Origin: Albugo candida
Lineage: Eukaryota; Oomycota; Peronosporomycetes; Albuginales
Assembly: GCA_040437565.1 (NCBI GenBank)
Contig: JBDOQK010000006.1
Span: 434,001 to 498,000, forward strand
Direction of reading: 5' to 3'
Length of the DNA: 64,000 bases
Shown here: positions 51,042 through 62,753 of the stretch, piece after piece
Numbering within the stretch: position 1 is the stretch's first letter
How the letters are laid out: every line of letters starts with the position of its first letter
Position numbers and translations under genes: made by a program
Notes under the pieces: generated by a model
Databases searched by the model: none
What the model saw: only the letters and a program-made list of their open reading frames with translations
What the model was told of the DNA's origin: nothing

Positions 51042-53808
51042 TTATCGGATCATTTCCATCTCCAGGCTTCCAGGCTTTTTCCCATTCGAAATTACTTGCT
51101 GGAGCCAAATGCGAGTTTTGTATATCGCAAATAAATCGCGCACCAGTTCTCGAAAGTCGATACGTCTACGCCAACACATGTATCAGATCTATACACTGCT
51201 TCATTCAGCTTTTACGAACCTTTCCGCTTCAAAAAAGAATGTGAGTTTGTGTCTATCAAACTGATACTCCGCATCGATCACATTCATTGGAAGAAGACGT
51301 TGTCGGACTTTGCTTTTGCAAACTTCAAACACTTCACTTTCTTCGCGACGCTATCGAACAACAATGAGAGTGCGGGTATACGCCAACAATAGGTGGAGGA
51401 AAATACCTGTTCCAGCAATATTTCGATTTCACGTTGCGTCGCAAGACATAGTATCCGCTTTGTATATCCCTCGTGACGTACTGTTCCAAGCGCATCGTCT
51501 CTGCTCAGCACCAAGACGTCTTCTGTAGCGCCTCCCGGTTTCAAATCGCTGATTTGTCTGGCAATTCGACCGATATCTTCGCCTCGATCCGCTTCGACCT
51601 GACAGACGCACATTTGAGTGTCACAAAACGCGATTCCGTTGTCGCGCACGTACTTTGACATAGTCTCCAGGGTTTAAATTCCGAGCTCCAGAAAACAATT
51701 CTTGTCGACCACGCTTAAATTCGACTTCGTAGTGGGCTTCAGGAGGCGAATATGGTCGCGTGAAAGGTATCTGAGAACTTCGTGAGAAAGGTGGAGACGG
51801 AACGACTTCCGTGGAATTACGAGCCCAATCGTAATTATTGCCAGATGGTGTGATAATTGTGACATGAGGCTCCGTTGGAGGAGGAGGAGCCGGAAATATT
51901 CGCATCTCTGTTGGCTGATTCGACTGATAATACATCATGTTGATGTTAACAGCACCTCGAGGACCTCTGGCGACATTGTTTGGATGAATAGGTTGTGGAT
52001 TACGATTTGCCGGATGTGTCATCACTGGGTATCCTTCACCCGAGCATCGACGGTAAGATCCTTGCGGGCCGTACTGCGAAAAAAGTTGTGAGGTCAAATG
52101 CAAAGATTGTTGACTCCAGCATCTTTATACCTGTGAGTACGGAGAAGCAAGATGGAAAGGAACAGATGATTGACAAGTGTCCACTGATAAGCCATTCATA
52201 TCGGTAATGAGTTGATCGTGTTCCCTTCTTCCATGAAAATGAGCAGAATGTAAGGCATTCGATTGTGGTGCAGCTGGATGACCCATATGAGATGGTGGAG
52301 GAGGTGCGGTTGTACGCATCACTCCAGGTTTCATCGTAAAAAACCCATTTGTTGAATGTCGTGTTCGTAAGCCAAATTGCTTTGAATACCCCGCCCAACT
52401 CAGATCGCGTCCGTCCATTTCTAAATGAGCATTTGAATGATTTTGAGGAGCAGAGAACGAGAATGACTTCGCCCGAAGTCGGTGAAGTGGCTCTTGAGTT
52501 GGAGGAAGTGGTGGAAGTATACCGTCTGGTCGCGAGGTAAAATCGACCGAAGTTGCACGCAAATCTTTGCACCTACATTGAGACTCGATAAGCTACAGAT
52601 TACTGCAATCAGATTATGATAATTGTACCGATTACGAGACCGAACTTCAGCGCCGATTTCCACTTGATTCGTTGTTGTTTCTTGCAAACGACTACAATAA
52701 CGTGTAAGAAAGACGGCCTCGTAGTGATGTGAGTTACGTACTCGGAACCATGGGCATTTATCGCATCACTGGAAGCAACCCGAGAACATGCAGACTGAGG
52801 TGAATGGTGCAAATTCTCCCCTTGGAATTGCCATGTACTTGCATCATGACGCGTTCTCAAAACCGGGGACTTGACATACACGGAATCTAAGTTTTCTTCA
52901 TCATTTTGAGCCCCTGAAGCCAATTCATCGCTTCTCTTGTTTTGATTTTCTAATATCATGTACTCTCTCTCATCCTCGCCATTAGACATACTCTTCATCA
53001 AGGGAGCACACGAAATTGCAAGACCGACTTTATGAAGCTCATCCGAGCATAATCGTAATGATTCCGGTGGCTCATGAAGGCTTTCCTCACTACCTTGAAT
53101 TCCAGTATCCTTTTTCTTCGTCATTTGAGAACGTGCAGAGTCCATGTCGTGTTCTGCAAAACAAGAAGAAACGATATCGCGAAAACTTGCTGTTCGAGCT
53201 CGTGCCTTTTTCAGACTTTTATTCAAATGTGTCATATTCCCATGCAACATCGTCTGTGAATTCTGCATCTCATCTTCCGCACATCCGTTCTCCTTTTGAT
53301 TATCTGTACACGTTGCTGCTTTCATAAACCGATGTCCAAGCGGCCTCCAATGACTCGATTCAGGTGATCCCAATGAACAGGTGGAGAAAGAGTCTCCTGT
53401 TGAATACGATCGGAGTTTGTGAGATGATGCCGATTTGATTCTGGCTTTTGGGCGCTCCATAGCCGTCTTCCACGCTTCGCCCTCGCATTGTGACAGCGTC
53501 GCTTCTTCCTCTACCGGACTCGTACTAAGTGGTGGCGATGACGTTTGATACTGCGAGTCTTGTGTTTCGATTGCATCCAAACTTTGCTTTGGATTCTCTT
53601 CTTTGATCTGATTCATTGTCGTCTCAGCCAAAGCTGCCACACTCGACGATAGAAATTCAGACCATTCGTCTTCTGCACGTGTACTTGGTTGCTTGCTTTG
53701 CGTTGTCAATCCATCCAGTGATCGTGTCGGAGAGGGAGTTAACCCTTTGTATGTCGAAAACGACGAAGAAAATGTCGTGGAGGAAGAGGACGACGACGCG
53801 GAATACAT
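51042..53808 (-). CDS. PSP1 C-terminal domain protein
   Basis: Minus-strand gene from MYSASSSSSSTTFSSSF (53808), about six exons. The first ~400 residues are Ser/Thr/Glu-rich and disordered. Two introns with a 51-base exon between them (about 52624-52674), then a ~55-base intron (about 52072-52126), lead to a Pro-rich part and the PSP1 domain: YEVEFKRGRQELF, CQVEADRGEDIGRI, GYTKRILCLATQREIEILL. After an intron REESEVFEVCKSKVRQR and MNVIDAEYQFDRHKLTFFFE follow, then across another intron RIDFRELVRDLFAIYKTRIW. PSP1 domains occur in bacteria (YaaT/RicT) and eukaryotes such as yeast Psp1 and kinetoplastid proteins; the molecular role here is not known, RNA metabolism or polymerase suppression being reported for relatives. 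The junctions restore the domain exactly. Confidence 0.82.
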
Positions 53809-53968
53809 AGCGGCAAGTTCAGTACGCGTTGACGAGGTTTTCTAACTCCCTTTGTAGCAATAGTCCACGGAATCGAATTTTAGTGAGTATGGTACAATAT
53901 TTTTACGCTTCACAGTGATGATCTGAAATAAAGAAAAATAACGACAGAATGAAAATAAGAAAGCGACA

Positions 53969-54132
53969 ATGCTTTTATGTGATGACACTATCGGAATGGA
54001 TTTGGTTGATGAAAGGTATGTGTGCTGCAGAGTATAATATGTCTTGTGGTTTACACCAAACGTTTTAGTTGCTGCGATAACAAGGAAGCGGTCTTGGATA
54101 TTTCAGTTTGTTTTTCTCTCTTTTCCATATGA
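53969..54132 (+). CDS. Possible micro-gene with one intron (~37 residues)
   Basis: An ATG at 53969 gives MLLCDDTIGMDLVDE, then a GT..AG intron of 53 bases (54016-54068, ending CGTTTTAG) joins in frame to SCCDNKEAVLDISVCFSLF and a stop at 54132. A second possible intron begins at GTTTGTT with a TACTAAT branch-like string and would give an even shorter product. The exon-intron shape is typical for this window, but the coding evidence is short and no family is recognised. It diverges from the PSP1 gene. Confidence 0.33.
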
Positions 54133-54287
54133 AAAAAGAAAAGTACTAATTCGGAGTTTAAGTGAGTAATCAAGGTACTGAAGACCTAAACACCGTAACG
54201 AGCGTGTCGATTGGGGGATTAGGGTATTGCTAAATATCGAACGTATACCAGTTGGAATGTGACACGCTTTACGTTTTCAAGCTTCTG

Positions 54288-54572
54288 TTATAAGGAAGTA
54301 AAAGCTAGACTTTTATCTCCACAGTCATTGTACAAGACGACTTCAACATATGGTTGTACGCTATGGGTCATAGGTAGTCTACTTTTTGGAAGCTTGATTT
54401 TTATCAGAACCCGCGTCGGTAATTTTTTTGAATGTTCTAATTTGAAATCATGTTCTTGAAGTGGCGTCCTAAGGCGCTTTCGCAATTTATTCACTACAGA
54501 ACGCCATCGTTTTTGCATGCTTCCGACTTTTTGAATTATAAAACCACCGATCACCATCTCCCCACACCTCAT
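54288..54572 (-). CDS. Hypothetical small basic protein
   Basis: A 94-codon minus-strand frame starting with ATG at 54572 (MRCGEMVIGGFIIQKVG). It is rich in Lys and Arg (for example KLRKRLRTPLQEHD) and has no recognised domain. Situated in a gene-poor stretch where chance frames of this size are rare but possible. It could be the last exon of a longer gene. Confidence 0.3.
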   Translation of the reverse strand: MRCGEMVIGGFIIQKVGSMQKRWRSVVNKLRKRLRTPLQEHDFKLEHSKKLPTRVLIKIKLPKSRLPMTHSVQPYVEVVLYNDCGDKSLAFTSL

Positions 54573-54699
54573 CTAATGTATTAAATTCGATCGCTTATTT
54601 GGCCAGTCAAATATTCCCACTCACGCCTTTAAATTCGAAAGTTATAAATAACACGAATCTTCATTCGGATGAGAAATACGACCTCCACATCTTTCGTAT

Positions 54700-55232
54700 T
54701 TACAACTCAAGGATGCACACTTCCGAGCGAAATGAAGTGCGCTGGATTTGATCTTGTAGGACTATAGTAGTGACCATTAGAGCCAATTCGAGTGCATGTC
54801 CTGTTCTATTATCAGCACGGATCAAAGGTTCCAAGCCGAGTACTTCATCTCACTCCAGCCATGAGTATCGCTTCTCTAACCGGTCAATAGATCTTTATGC
54901 TGTATGGCCCACCAGACGACTTCTGACAACAACGTACACGCTTTGACTCAACGTGCCCGCGGTCCTGTTATGCGGTTAGCTGATGATTTATTACTTCGCT
55001 ACAGAAGAAAGTAATAAATTAAAACGAGTAAGTTGACATCAGACTCACATTTCGGTATATTACGAGCAGCACTGGCTTGGCCACGTAAATGAATCCATCG
55101 CTCATGTAATATACTAGATTCTAATGAATCTATCAAAGTCGCATCGATTTTCACATCAATTACCGAACGATATTGTGTTCCGTTGTGTTGTAGGACCTGG
55201 CTACAGGGATCACTTTGGGATGAAGGACTCAT
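54700..55232 (-). CDS. Possible multi-exon small hypothetical gene
   Basis: Two coding-looking minus-strand pieces: an exon from ATG at 55232 (MSPSSQSDPCSQVLQHNGTQ ... ARNIPK, about 61 codons, followed by a GTGAGT donor), and a piece 54849-54700 (EVLGLEPLIRADNRTGHALE ... ending CILEL and a stop). Residues in both are evenly mixed and helical, unlike chance frames. A direct join from the donor to a GTGAG acceptor at about 54850 keeps the frame but makes a long intron (~190 bases), so a small exon may lie between. No family recognised. Confidence 0.35.
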
Positions 55233-56924
55233 AAGATCTAATTTCGTAGCTGTGTATTATCCTCGTGAAATATCTTTGATTACCTCGAAAACGCGTAGGA
55301 CTATAGCGCAAAGATAGAAAGATCTAAATGCACACTACTTTTTCATCTTTACCGACCGATAAAGTCGGCGTTTTCGATAAAGATTAGCTGAATTTATCAG
55401 TCATAAGTATCAAAAATACATTGTGCTGTATCTCTCAACCTGTTCACCTATTTGCAGCTAAACCCACCTTCCTTGAATTCGCAGAGAAGGAAATCTAAAA
55501 CTTTGCCTTTCTGATTAGCTTGACGAATAAATCGTGCTGTCAAGTTGTGCGAGTAATATAAGCTTAGCAATCTTTTTATAATATGATAGATTTGCATTCT
55601 GGGAGCAAGATGCCGATTTACGTCATCTATTTGTGCATTACTCAGTGAGACAGCGTGTTTTCAAGATAGTCGGATACTTGGAAACGATGCTCGACAAGAA
55701 TTCCATACTTGCTACAGTCTAGCCCGTTTAGAGGAAGTTTTATCTTAGAGTATGTGGAGCTCTACAGATATGTCTGTAAACAGCTGCGGCTGCCAGCATC
55801 TAATTAGCCCAAATCAACGAGTTCTGGACTATGCTTATGTAAAGGTGTCGTCTCACCGGATTCATCATATGATGGAATTACATAAAGAACCTATATTATG
55901 GTAGACATCCATTCAAACTCTGGCACCGAGGCGTTTTATATCACACTGGTTGCTTCATCAAACAACCGAGTCATTTGATATGACTATGACAGGAGATATT
56001 GTATCAATTAATATTCACCTCTACTAGCAGCAGCAACTTTTTCAACTTATTTCGCTTTTGTCGGAATGGTAGCTCGAAAGAACAATGCAGGTACAGAACG
56101 TGGTTTGGATTAATGCCAGAAAACACCAGCAGTTTTTTAATGCAGGCGGGAGGAGACGAGTGCTGTCGATAGAGGAAATTTAGAAACATGCTCTGTAACT
56201 CAAAAATCGCAATATGTTGTCAATTCAAGCGTTTATGATTCGATATTTTCAGATACACAAGAATAAGTTAAAACGAGCGACTTTGTATACATGGCGCTCT
56301 CAGTACATAGAATCTCTACCAGATGGATCCGATGGATAATGACAATGCGTGCTCTAACTGCGCTACTCAATTAATCAAGAGTTTGTAAAGCTGTGCGCTG
56401 TTCGAAAGCAATAGAAGAATGACGATGCTGCATAGATTAAGCAGGATCGAAGTCTACCTACTCTCATTCTTGATGCATTGCGCACCCTATTTGATTTAAC
56501 ATTTATTATGACCTCCATGCCGTCCACCGTGTTAAGAATTGCATGGCACGATATCACTTGGGCGCAGAGCTAAGCTTCCTAGGTGATACACCTACAACTC
56601 CAATGCGCAATTTCGCAGAATGCTGAGAAGGGCCTAATTCACGCAAGCCATCGTAGCTTCCCTTAAGCGAACAGCGCATCACATATTCATGTTCATTCGG
56701 ACATATGAGGGTCCTTTAAAATGATATTATACGGTAGAAAGATTATCTTCCATTTAGCNNNNNNNNNNNNNNNNNNNNNNNNNNNNNNNNNNNNNNNNNN
56801 NNNNNNNNNNNNNNNNNNNNNNNNNNNNNNNNNNNNNNNNNNNNNNNNNNNNNNNNNNTTTTGTATGAAGACTGATTTATGCGATACTTCGCTCGGTTGT
56901 GATGTTACTGGCAAGCTGACCATT
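55233..56924. other. Gene-poor region with an assembly gap
   Basis: About 1.7 kb with no supportable exon, RNA or organised repeat on either strand; the sequence is AT-rich and mixed. It contains the 100-N gap 56759-56858, whose flanks are unrelated. This is the largest empty stretch in the window. Confidence 0.55.
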
Positions 56925-59900
56925 TCAATGCAGTAATTCGGATGCAACACTGCCGAGCGCTTCGACACACTGAACGGTTGGAAAGTAATGCACCTTATCG
57001 ACTTTCATCTCCGCATAGCGAAGATCACCCGATGTGATTTTGTATATCTCCGATATGTGCCTCAGCGTCCTATCAGTGTTTTGTGTGCCATAATGATTAC
57101 TTTTGTGGATTTCAAACGCGACTTCGAAAACGTTGCTTTGCTTTCTTTCTGTGTCATCGTTTATAACCGTATGAGAGAAGTTTCTTGATCGTAGAATTCG
57201 ACGATAGATGATTTTTTCCGCTACCATTTCATCAAGTAACACCCGAAGATTTTGGAGGCTTACAATCTTTCGCATTGTGCGATGTAGCATGCGATCCGTT
57301 AGACCTGGGTTTGACAGCAGTGAATTACATATTCGCCGCTTCAACATGAGTGCTGTATCAACGTTGGTGTTTCCATCCAAAAGAAGCCATGGTTGTGACA
57401 AACAAAACGTGTTCTTCCATTTCAGATCCAAGTTTTGATGATCAAATTTTTTTTCTTGCGGTATGAGCCATATAGCTGCATGTTCCGCCAGTACATAACG
57501 AGATCCCTCATATGCACTCACATACCATACCATTTTCCGTGTGACTAATGTGTCGAGTACTCTTTGCAAACAGTCAATACCATCGATGCCATACTTTTCG
57601 AGAAACTTTTTTGAAACTTCAATTCTCAGTGAGTGCTGTAATTCGATATAAGATAATCCTTCTTCTTTCGACCGATCCAATTGTTGCAAAATCCACGATT
57701 CGATATCTCTATGAATGGGCAGTGTAATTCCTATCGGTTCACAAGGTCGTGCTGAGTCTTGATGGGTAGAGAATGCTTGCATCTGGGCTGTAGTCTCATC
57801 GACACAACTATCATCCGATAGAAATCGAGACGTGACACACCAGCTGTCCTGTAAAAAGTAATCAGATGATGCAATATTGAAATATTGTGATAAATGAGCT
57901 TCGAATCCTCTGACTTTTGTTCCCATATCATTTTGAGACAAAGGCTCGATGAAAAATATACTGAAATGCGATAAACCCATTGCCATGTACGAAAGCTCGA
58001 TGGCCATGTGGCTGTCCACCAAATTAGGCACTAATTCGTGCTCTTCAAGACACGATACATAATTCTGAGCCGAAGAAATGCCATTTCTTTTTAACTCACA
58101 TCCATCCACACCGGAGAGCAATTGGTTTCCTGCTTCAAAAGAGTTTTCTTTCTGAAAATTCGCATACTCAGTTGCTCCAAGAAAGAATTGTAGCGGATAA
58201 CACGATGAACAATGTTTCTTATTGAAAAACCTGATGCGAAAAGTGAAATTGCGTTGATGTTCGTACGTTTGATCTTTCCTAGTTTTGGGTACCCTGATCA
58301 CTCCAGCAAGCCATAAGTAACGCCAAACAAGTTGTGCTTCATCATCTTTCCAATTTGAAAGCAACATAGCAGCTAGGCTGGGCTCGTAGCTAGCCTCGTC
58401 GTGAAAAACGATCTGTAAAGCTCTGGAATGAAGTGCTGCTAGTCGCGGTTGTTGAATTATCTCCAGCTCTTCGTGAAAAATCTCGTTGGGATTCTTCAGT
58501 GCAGTGACGGATTTTTTTACGTTTTCGTATTGTGCCTTATTGTTGGGAAGCTCCATCAGCTCCTTTACACGCCGCTTACAAAGCAATTTCGGTTTTTCCA
58601 GCAATTGACCGATTGAATGCCATCCCAAAAGTGATCGCTTTAGCCTTGTATTACGAAACGCTGTTGGTTCGTCTTGAGCTTGTAACGCCACAGGGACGTC
58701 TATAAACCACTGATACGAAGCTCTTTCGATATAAAGCTCAAGAAGCTTTGCATCTAACTCAGGCTTCCAAAGCTCGATACTCTGACAATGAGGGCGATAT
58801 GGCATTCGTGAAAACCCTTCTTCATTTTGTTCCGCGCAAATACCATTCTCCTTTTGTCTAGTAGTTTTACTTTCCTTCTTTTCATTTGTTACGAGCTGAG
58901 AGACGTATTCCACATACGACAGACCAAGTCTCTTGTCTTTTCGAAACAAATTGACCTCTGTCGCGTTTTTTAAAGCTTCTTTCTTCAGTTTTCCGATATA
59001 TTTTGCATTCGAGTGTCGTTTCTTGTATAGCGCTTCAGTACCCTGTGCTGTGTCAGATCGGTCGGTCATATCAGCAGATTGTTCGAAGCTAGCACTCAGC
59101 GTGGTTGAAGCATCTGCTATCTGTGTTTTAACATTCTTTTGTGCATACTTCAAACCAGATGGTGTCCAAGATATTTTGCTATGTATGAGAGCCGTTGTCA
59201 GCGCCGCAGAACGAAGTACCTCATCCGTCTTATCAACAATCTGTTTTTCCAAACAATTAGAGTGCCCCCCTTTCAAAGAAAGCACCTCCAAGGACTTCCA
59301 GTACTTTTCAGCATCGTCGTAAGTCTTTAGGGTGTGATGTAGAGGTTCACGTCCTGGAATGCTTGTATAAACATCCACGCTTTCATGTGGTCGTGATGAG
59401 AGTATTGTATCGCCAGACTGTAAGGTGATTCGAAGACATTGCCGTATTCGGAAGAATCCACCTGAAAGTGTTGCTAAAGCGACTTGGGATATCGCTTCAT
59501 CGAATTGATCGGAACTGCTCTGTAAAGCTAAAAGATAGTCGCTTGGAGAACCTTTTACTTGTTCAACCAGATTCAATTCCTCCAGTACGACCAATAGTTT
59601 ATATAGTCGATCAATTTCTCCATTTCGAATCTTTTGAGCAGCTGTATGATCTAGTTTATTCCAAGAATCATCAGAGGAAATAAGTGATCGCACTTGAGTC
59701 TCTTCTTGATCTGTTAGCAAGTTGCTGACTCCTAACAACATGATAAACTCCTTCAAGGATAAAGTATCGAGTACGTTCTGAGGCGAGTAGAGTTGTTCTG
59801 CATGAAAATCTGACTTTGTTATCGTTTCTGCTATCTGTTCACCTGCACATGTGGCCTTGTCGATCTTTGTTGCTGTGATCTCAGTATTCTTCAATTGATC

Positions 59901-62327
59901 GCTATCGTTGTCAACAGCGTGACTATCTCTTGGCAAAGCCGAGTATTTAGAACCGCTGTGTCTAAGTTGAGGCATTTTTTTCCACATCAGCAAGTGAAGT
60001 GCTCGACAGCGGTACATGATTCCATGATACTGACCCAACCGACGGCTTTGCTTCCTCAATCGATTGTGTGCTTTTCTCACGGTCTTGTGGTGGCACGATA
60101 GGAAGTTGATTACTTGAACATTTTCGTTTTCTTTGCGAATAGGCAGATGAAAAGACCGAATGGTTTTTCTGTTTTTTGATAAAACAATAAAGTTTTTATG
60201 TTCTTTGTGAACACTCCCGTCTCGAAGTCTAGTTCGTCGTTCTTCTTTGAGCATACGTAAGAATTCCTCAATGCGATCTGTGTCGTTTTCAACTTCGCGA
60301 ACACCAATACATTTCTTGATTGTTGGTGCTTTCGTATGTGCATTCCCCATCCGTGCCGGAACTACAACCGATATAGCTTTGAATTCCTCCATGTTTAGTA
60401 ATTCATTTATAATTTTTCGTACGGAGCGTGTTGCTATAGTAGACAACTCCTGGGAGCATTCCGCTGCCATGTTCTTGCCTGATAGACGGCGTTCCCAATC
60501 AATCAGTCGATTTCGAAGCTGCGAATTGGAAATGATAAGCTCTTTTCTGACTAAATCAATGGCAAACTGTCGACGCTTCTCTCTTATACAAGGTATTTTG
60601 ACAGTGTGGCTAAGAGCTTCTTTTATACTTGCCGGTTGACATGTACTTCTGACACTTGGTGCAATCTCCCGGGTTTCGACATTGGAAGCTGGAGCTTCTA
60701 AAGTTACTTCTCTTGCGTGAAGGATCGCCTGTGCATGATGTGCCAAAGTAACTGTCGTTTCATCAAAAGATGGTGGCTGCTTTGGTGTGTCTTTCTTCAA
60801 TGCGCCAACATCAGAACTAGTGTGCTCTTCTTGGGAAGGGACAAACATTCGATACATGGTATTCTTCCCCACTAATACGCGCTCGACATCAATGTTGTAC
60901 TGAGCTATAAGGCCTTGCGCAAGTTTGTACGGAAGGCGAAAAGTAGGAACCCCAAGTACATCTCGTATTTCCGGAATAGTAGCACCGCGTTTCTTCTTTC
61001 TCTTGATACAATTGTATATCTGTTCTACCACACCAATCTCAACAACTGCACCCTTGCATGTATCTTGCCCTGCATTTAAATCCGAATCTTCAATGGCTGA
61101 ATCATGACGAAGTCGAAGACACCAAAGCTTTCTCCCGTTGCTTGCAGTTTTGACTGCATGACTAGATGCATTACATCTGGCCATAAATATCTCCAAAGGA
61201 AATTCCGGATCGATGTATGCTTCATGCAGTAGATAATTTCGTAATTTTTCTTGGGTTCCTTTCGATATGCCAAGTTCTCGAGCGATATCCGCAAGAACGC
61301 ACGTTTTTTGCCGTCGGAGTCGTAACACCTTCGCCATGACCATGCAAATCAATTCTCTAGGATAGCTCTCTTTCTCCATGGTCCCCTTTACATTGCCTAT
61401 ATCAGCCATGCACTTTGGTGCAAATCGCTTCAGATGCAGCATATTGAATCTTCGGCCTTTGACGGACACGATGTTCTTCACAATCAGTTTGGCGCCAGTC
61501 AGTACATCCAATAGATAATGAAACTTTCGAGCGTCTCCTCCAAATGCTTTATATTTACTCAACTCTGCTGCGCTTTCCCCTCGCTCGCGTGCCCTTCCCA
61601 GAAGTTCCAATAAATCAAATAAAACCGAGCAAGGACTGACCACAAATGGGTCCATGACACCCAAATGGCGTAGTCTCACTTCCTCACAAGCAATGATCCA
61701 AACACTTTTTTCTATTGCCGTATACTGTGACCGGATTGCCTCATCGTATTGCATTTGAGCCAAGCTCTCCGCCTTTTGTGCTATGAGATCGCCTCCGCTT
61801 ATTTTTGCATCCACTACTTCTATGCGTCTACTGTGCTCGGAATCTTCTTGCGTCACTATATTCTCGTCCATCCGTATCTTTTTCCCTGCTTTGAGCGCAT
61901 TGAATGGCTCTGTGCGCTTCTGAGGAGAGCGCTTTTGCTTGCTTCCATGAGCTGCAGAATATGGGCCACGTATCGGGGAAGTCTGATGCTCTACAGGAAT
62001 CAAAGTCGTTGTCCACGTTCGTTTCCTTTTCAAAGTGCGCGGGGAAGAACACAATGGCGCGTTAGTTGAAGTTGCATTTGGAGTATCTTCATTTCGATTG
62101 GACAATATCGTGCGATGAAAACTTAGATGCGAAGTTAATTTACGTAAAATGCTCCAAGTATGCTCTCTGAATGGAAGATCGTGTTGCGGATCGAGTCGAT
62201 TGTATAATTCGGAAACAGCTATACCCGACCTACCTTCAAGTGCAATTTCCTCGATGCAACCTGCTATGAATTCAGGAATAGCTCGTCTTTTTATGGACGT
62301 GTCGAGAGTTGCGCTGTTGCAGTGCAT
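56925..62327 (-). CDS. TFIIIC B-block-binding subunit (GTF3C1/Tfc3-like)
   Basis: Single exon of 1,800 codons from the ATG at 62327. Residues 1-80 resemble the first winged helix (LEGRSGIAVSELYNRLDP). The B-block domain lies around residues 205-300: EKSVWIIACEEVRLRHLGVM, VLFDLLELLGRARERGESAA, FHYLLDVLTGAKLIVKNIVS and then GRRFNMLHLKRF, the order known from Tfc3/GTF3C1. More winged-helix-like pieces follow (for example RLRRQKTCVLADIARELGIS and RKKKRGATIPEIRDVLGVP). The C-terminal third contains WYVSAYEGSRYVLAEHAAIW and further helices. TFIIIC binds the internal B box of tRNA genes and recruits TFIIIB and pol III. The length suits the largest subunit (Tfc3 1160, GTF3C1 2109). A CCAAT string (inverted) lies at 62396. 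Confidence 0.85.
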   Translation of the reverse strand: MHCNSATLDTSIKRRAIPEFIAGCIEEIALEGRSGIAVSELYNRLDPQHDLPFREHTWSILRKLTSHLSFHRTILSNRNEDTPNATSTNAPLCSSPRTLKRKRTWTTTLIPVEHQTSPIRGPYSAAHGSKQKRSPQKRTEPFNALKAGKKIRMDENIVTQEDSEHSRRIEVVDAKISGGDLIAQKAESLAQMQYDEAIRSQYTAIEKSVWIIACEEVRLRHLGVMDPFVVSPCSVLFDLLELLGRARERGESAAELSKYKAFGGDARKFHYLLDVLTGAKLIVKNIVSVKGRRFNMLHLKRFAPKCMADIGNVKGTMEKESYPRELICMVMAKVLRLRRQKTCVLADIARELGISKGTQEKLRNYLLHEAYIDPEFPLEIFMARCNASSHAVKTASNGRKLWCLRLRHDSAIEDSDLNAGQDTCKGAVVEIGVVEQIYNCIKRKKKRGATIPEIRDVLGVPTFRLPYKLAQGLIAQYNIDVERVLVGKNTMYRMFVPSQEEHTSSDVGALKKDTPKQPPSFDETTVTLAHHAQAILHAREVTLEAPASNVETREIAPSVRSTCQPASIKEALSHTVKIPCIREKRRQFAIDLVRKELIISNSQLRNRLIDWERRLSGKNMAAECSQELSTIATRSVRKIINELLNMEEFKAISVVVPARMGNAHTKAPTIKKCIGVREVENDTDRIEEFLRMLKEERRTRLRDGSVHKEHKNFIVLSKNRKTIRSFHLPIRKENENVQVINFLSCHHKTVRKAHNRLRKQSRRLGQYHGIMYRCRALHLLMWKKMPQLRHSGSKYSALPRDSHAVDNDSDQLKNTEITATKIDKATCAGEQIAETITKSDFHAEQLYSPQNVLDTLSLKEFIMLLGVSNLLTDQEETQVRSLISSDDSWNKLDHTAAQKIRNGEIDRLYKLLVVLEELNLVEQVKGSPSDYLLALQSSSDQFDEAISQVALATLSGGFFRIRQCLRITLQSGDTILSSRPHESVDVYTSIPGREPLHHTLKTYDDAEKYWKSLEVLSLKGGHSNCLEKQIVDKTDEVLRSAALTTALIHSKISWTPSGLKYAQKNVKTQIADASTTLSASFEQSADMTDRSDTAQGTEALYKKRHSNAKYIGKLKKEALKNATEVNLFRKDKRLGLSYVEYVSQLVTNEKKESKTTRQKENGICAEQNEEGFSRMPYRPHCQSIELWKPELDAKLLELYIERASYQWFIDVPVALQAQDEPTAFRNTRLKRSLLGWHSIGQLLEKPKLLCKRRVKELMELPNNKAQYENVKKSVTALKNPNEIFHEELEIIQQPRLAALHSRALQIVFHDEASYEPSLAAMLLSNWKDDEAQLVWRYLWLAGVIRVPKTRKDQTYEHQRNFTFRIRFFNKKHCSSCYPLQFFLGATEYANFQKENSFEAGNQLLSGVDGCELKRNGISSAQNYVSCLEEHELVPNLVDSHMAIELSYMAMGLSHFSIFFIEPLSQNDMGTKVRGFEAHLSQYFNIASSDYFLQDSWCVTSRFLSDDSCVDETTAQMQAFSTHQDSARPCEPIGITLPIHRDIESWILQQLDRSKEEGLSYIELQHSLRIEVSKKFLEKYGIDGIDCLQRVLDTLVTRKMVWYVSAYEGSRYVLAEHAAIWLIPQEKKFDHQNLDLKWKNTFCLSQPWLLLDGNTNVDTALMLKRRICNSLLSNPGLTDRMLHRTMRKIVSLQNLRVLLDEMVAEKIIYRRILRSRNFSHTVINDDTERKQSNVFEVAFEIHKSNHYGTQNTDRTLRHISEIYKITSGDLRYAEMKVDKVHYFPTVQCVEALGSVASELLH

Positions 62328-62355
62328 TTATAGGAATTTCTGATCCAATCGTTGA

Positions 62356-62505
62356 TGTTGTGCGAGGAAACGAGCAATTGTCTTGCAAGATTTTAGCCAA
62401 TCAGATTATTTAGGACATGCATCAGGAATTGACATATTGGATGAAGGATTGAGGTACGAGTACATGACAGCTTTGTATGATGTTCTTGCCCGCGAAAGAC
62501 TTTAA
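62356..62505 (+). other. Open coding-like segment without start
   Basis: After a stop at 62353, the plus strand stays open to 62505 and reads ...LQDFSQSDYLGHASGIDILD then YEYMTALYDVLARERL-stop, which looks like a natural protein C-terminus. There is no ATG in frame before the last third and no convincing splice acceptor upstream, since the TFIIIC gene begins at 62327 on minus. It may be a relic or the last exon of a gene whose 5' part is not seen. Confidence 0.25.
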
Positions 62506-62753
62506 TACGTATCGAGTAGAAAATGCTTCATCGAACTTTCCCATACATATGTTTTCATGCGAAATGAAACAGAGAAAACAGAGAATTGCTGCATTGTCTG
62601 GACCGTCTCAAGCAACCAAGAAGGAAAGCATGTGATCGCAGTCAAAAGAATTACAAGTGAGAATCGTTCGCTTGGTCTGTCAATTTGCTCTATGTTGAGT
62701 TGCACATTACGAAAAACCACATTCGTCCACATTAAATTAGTTTGCGATCGGAA

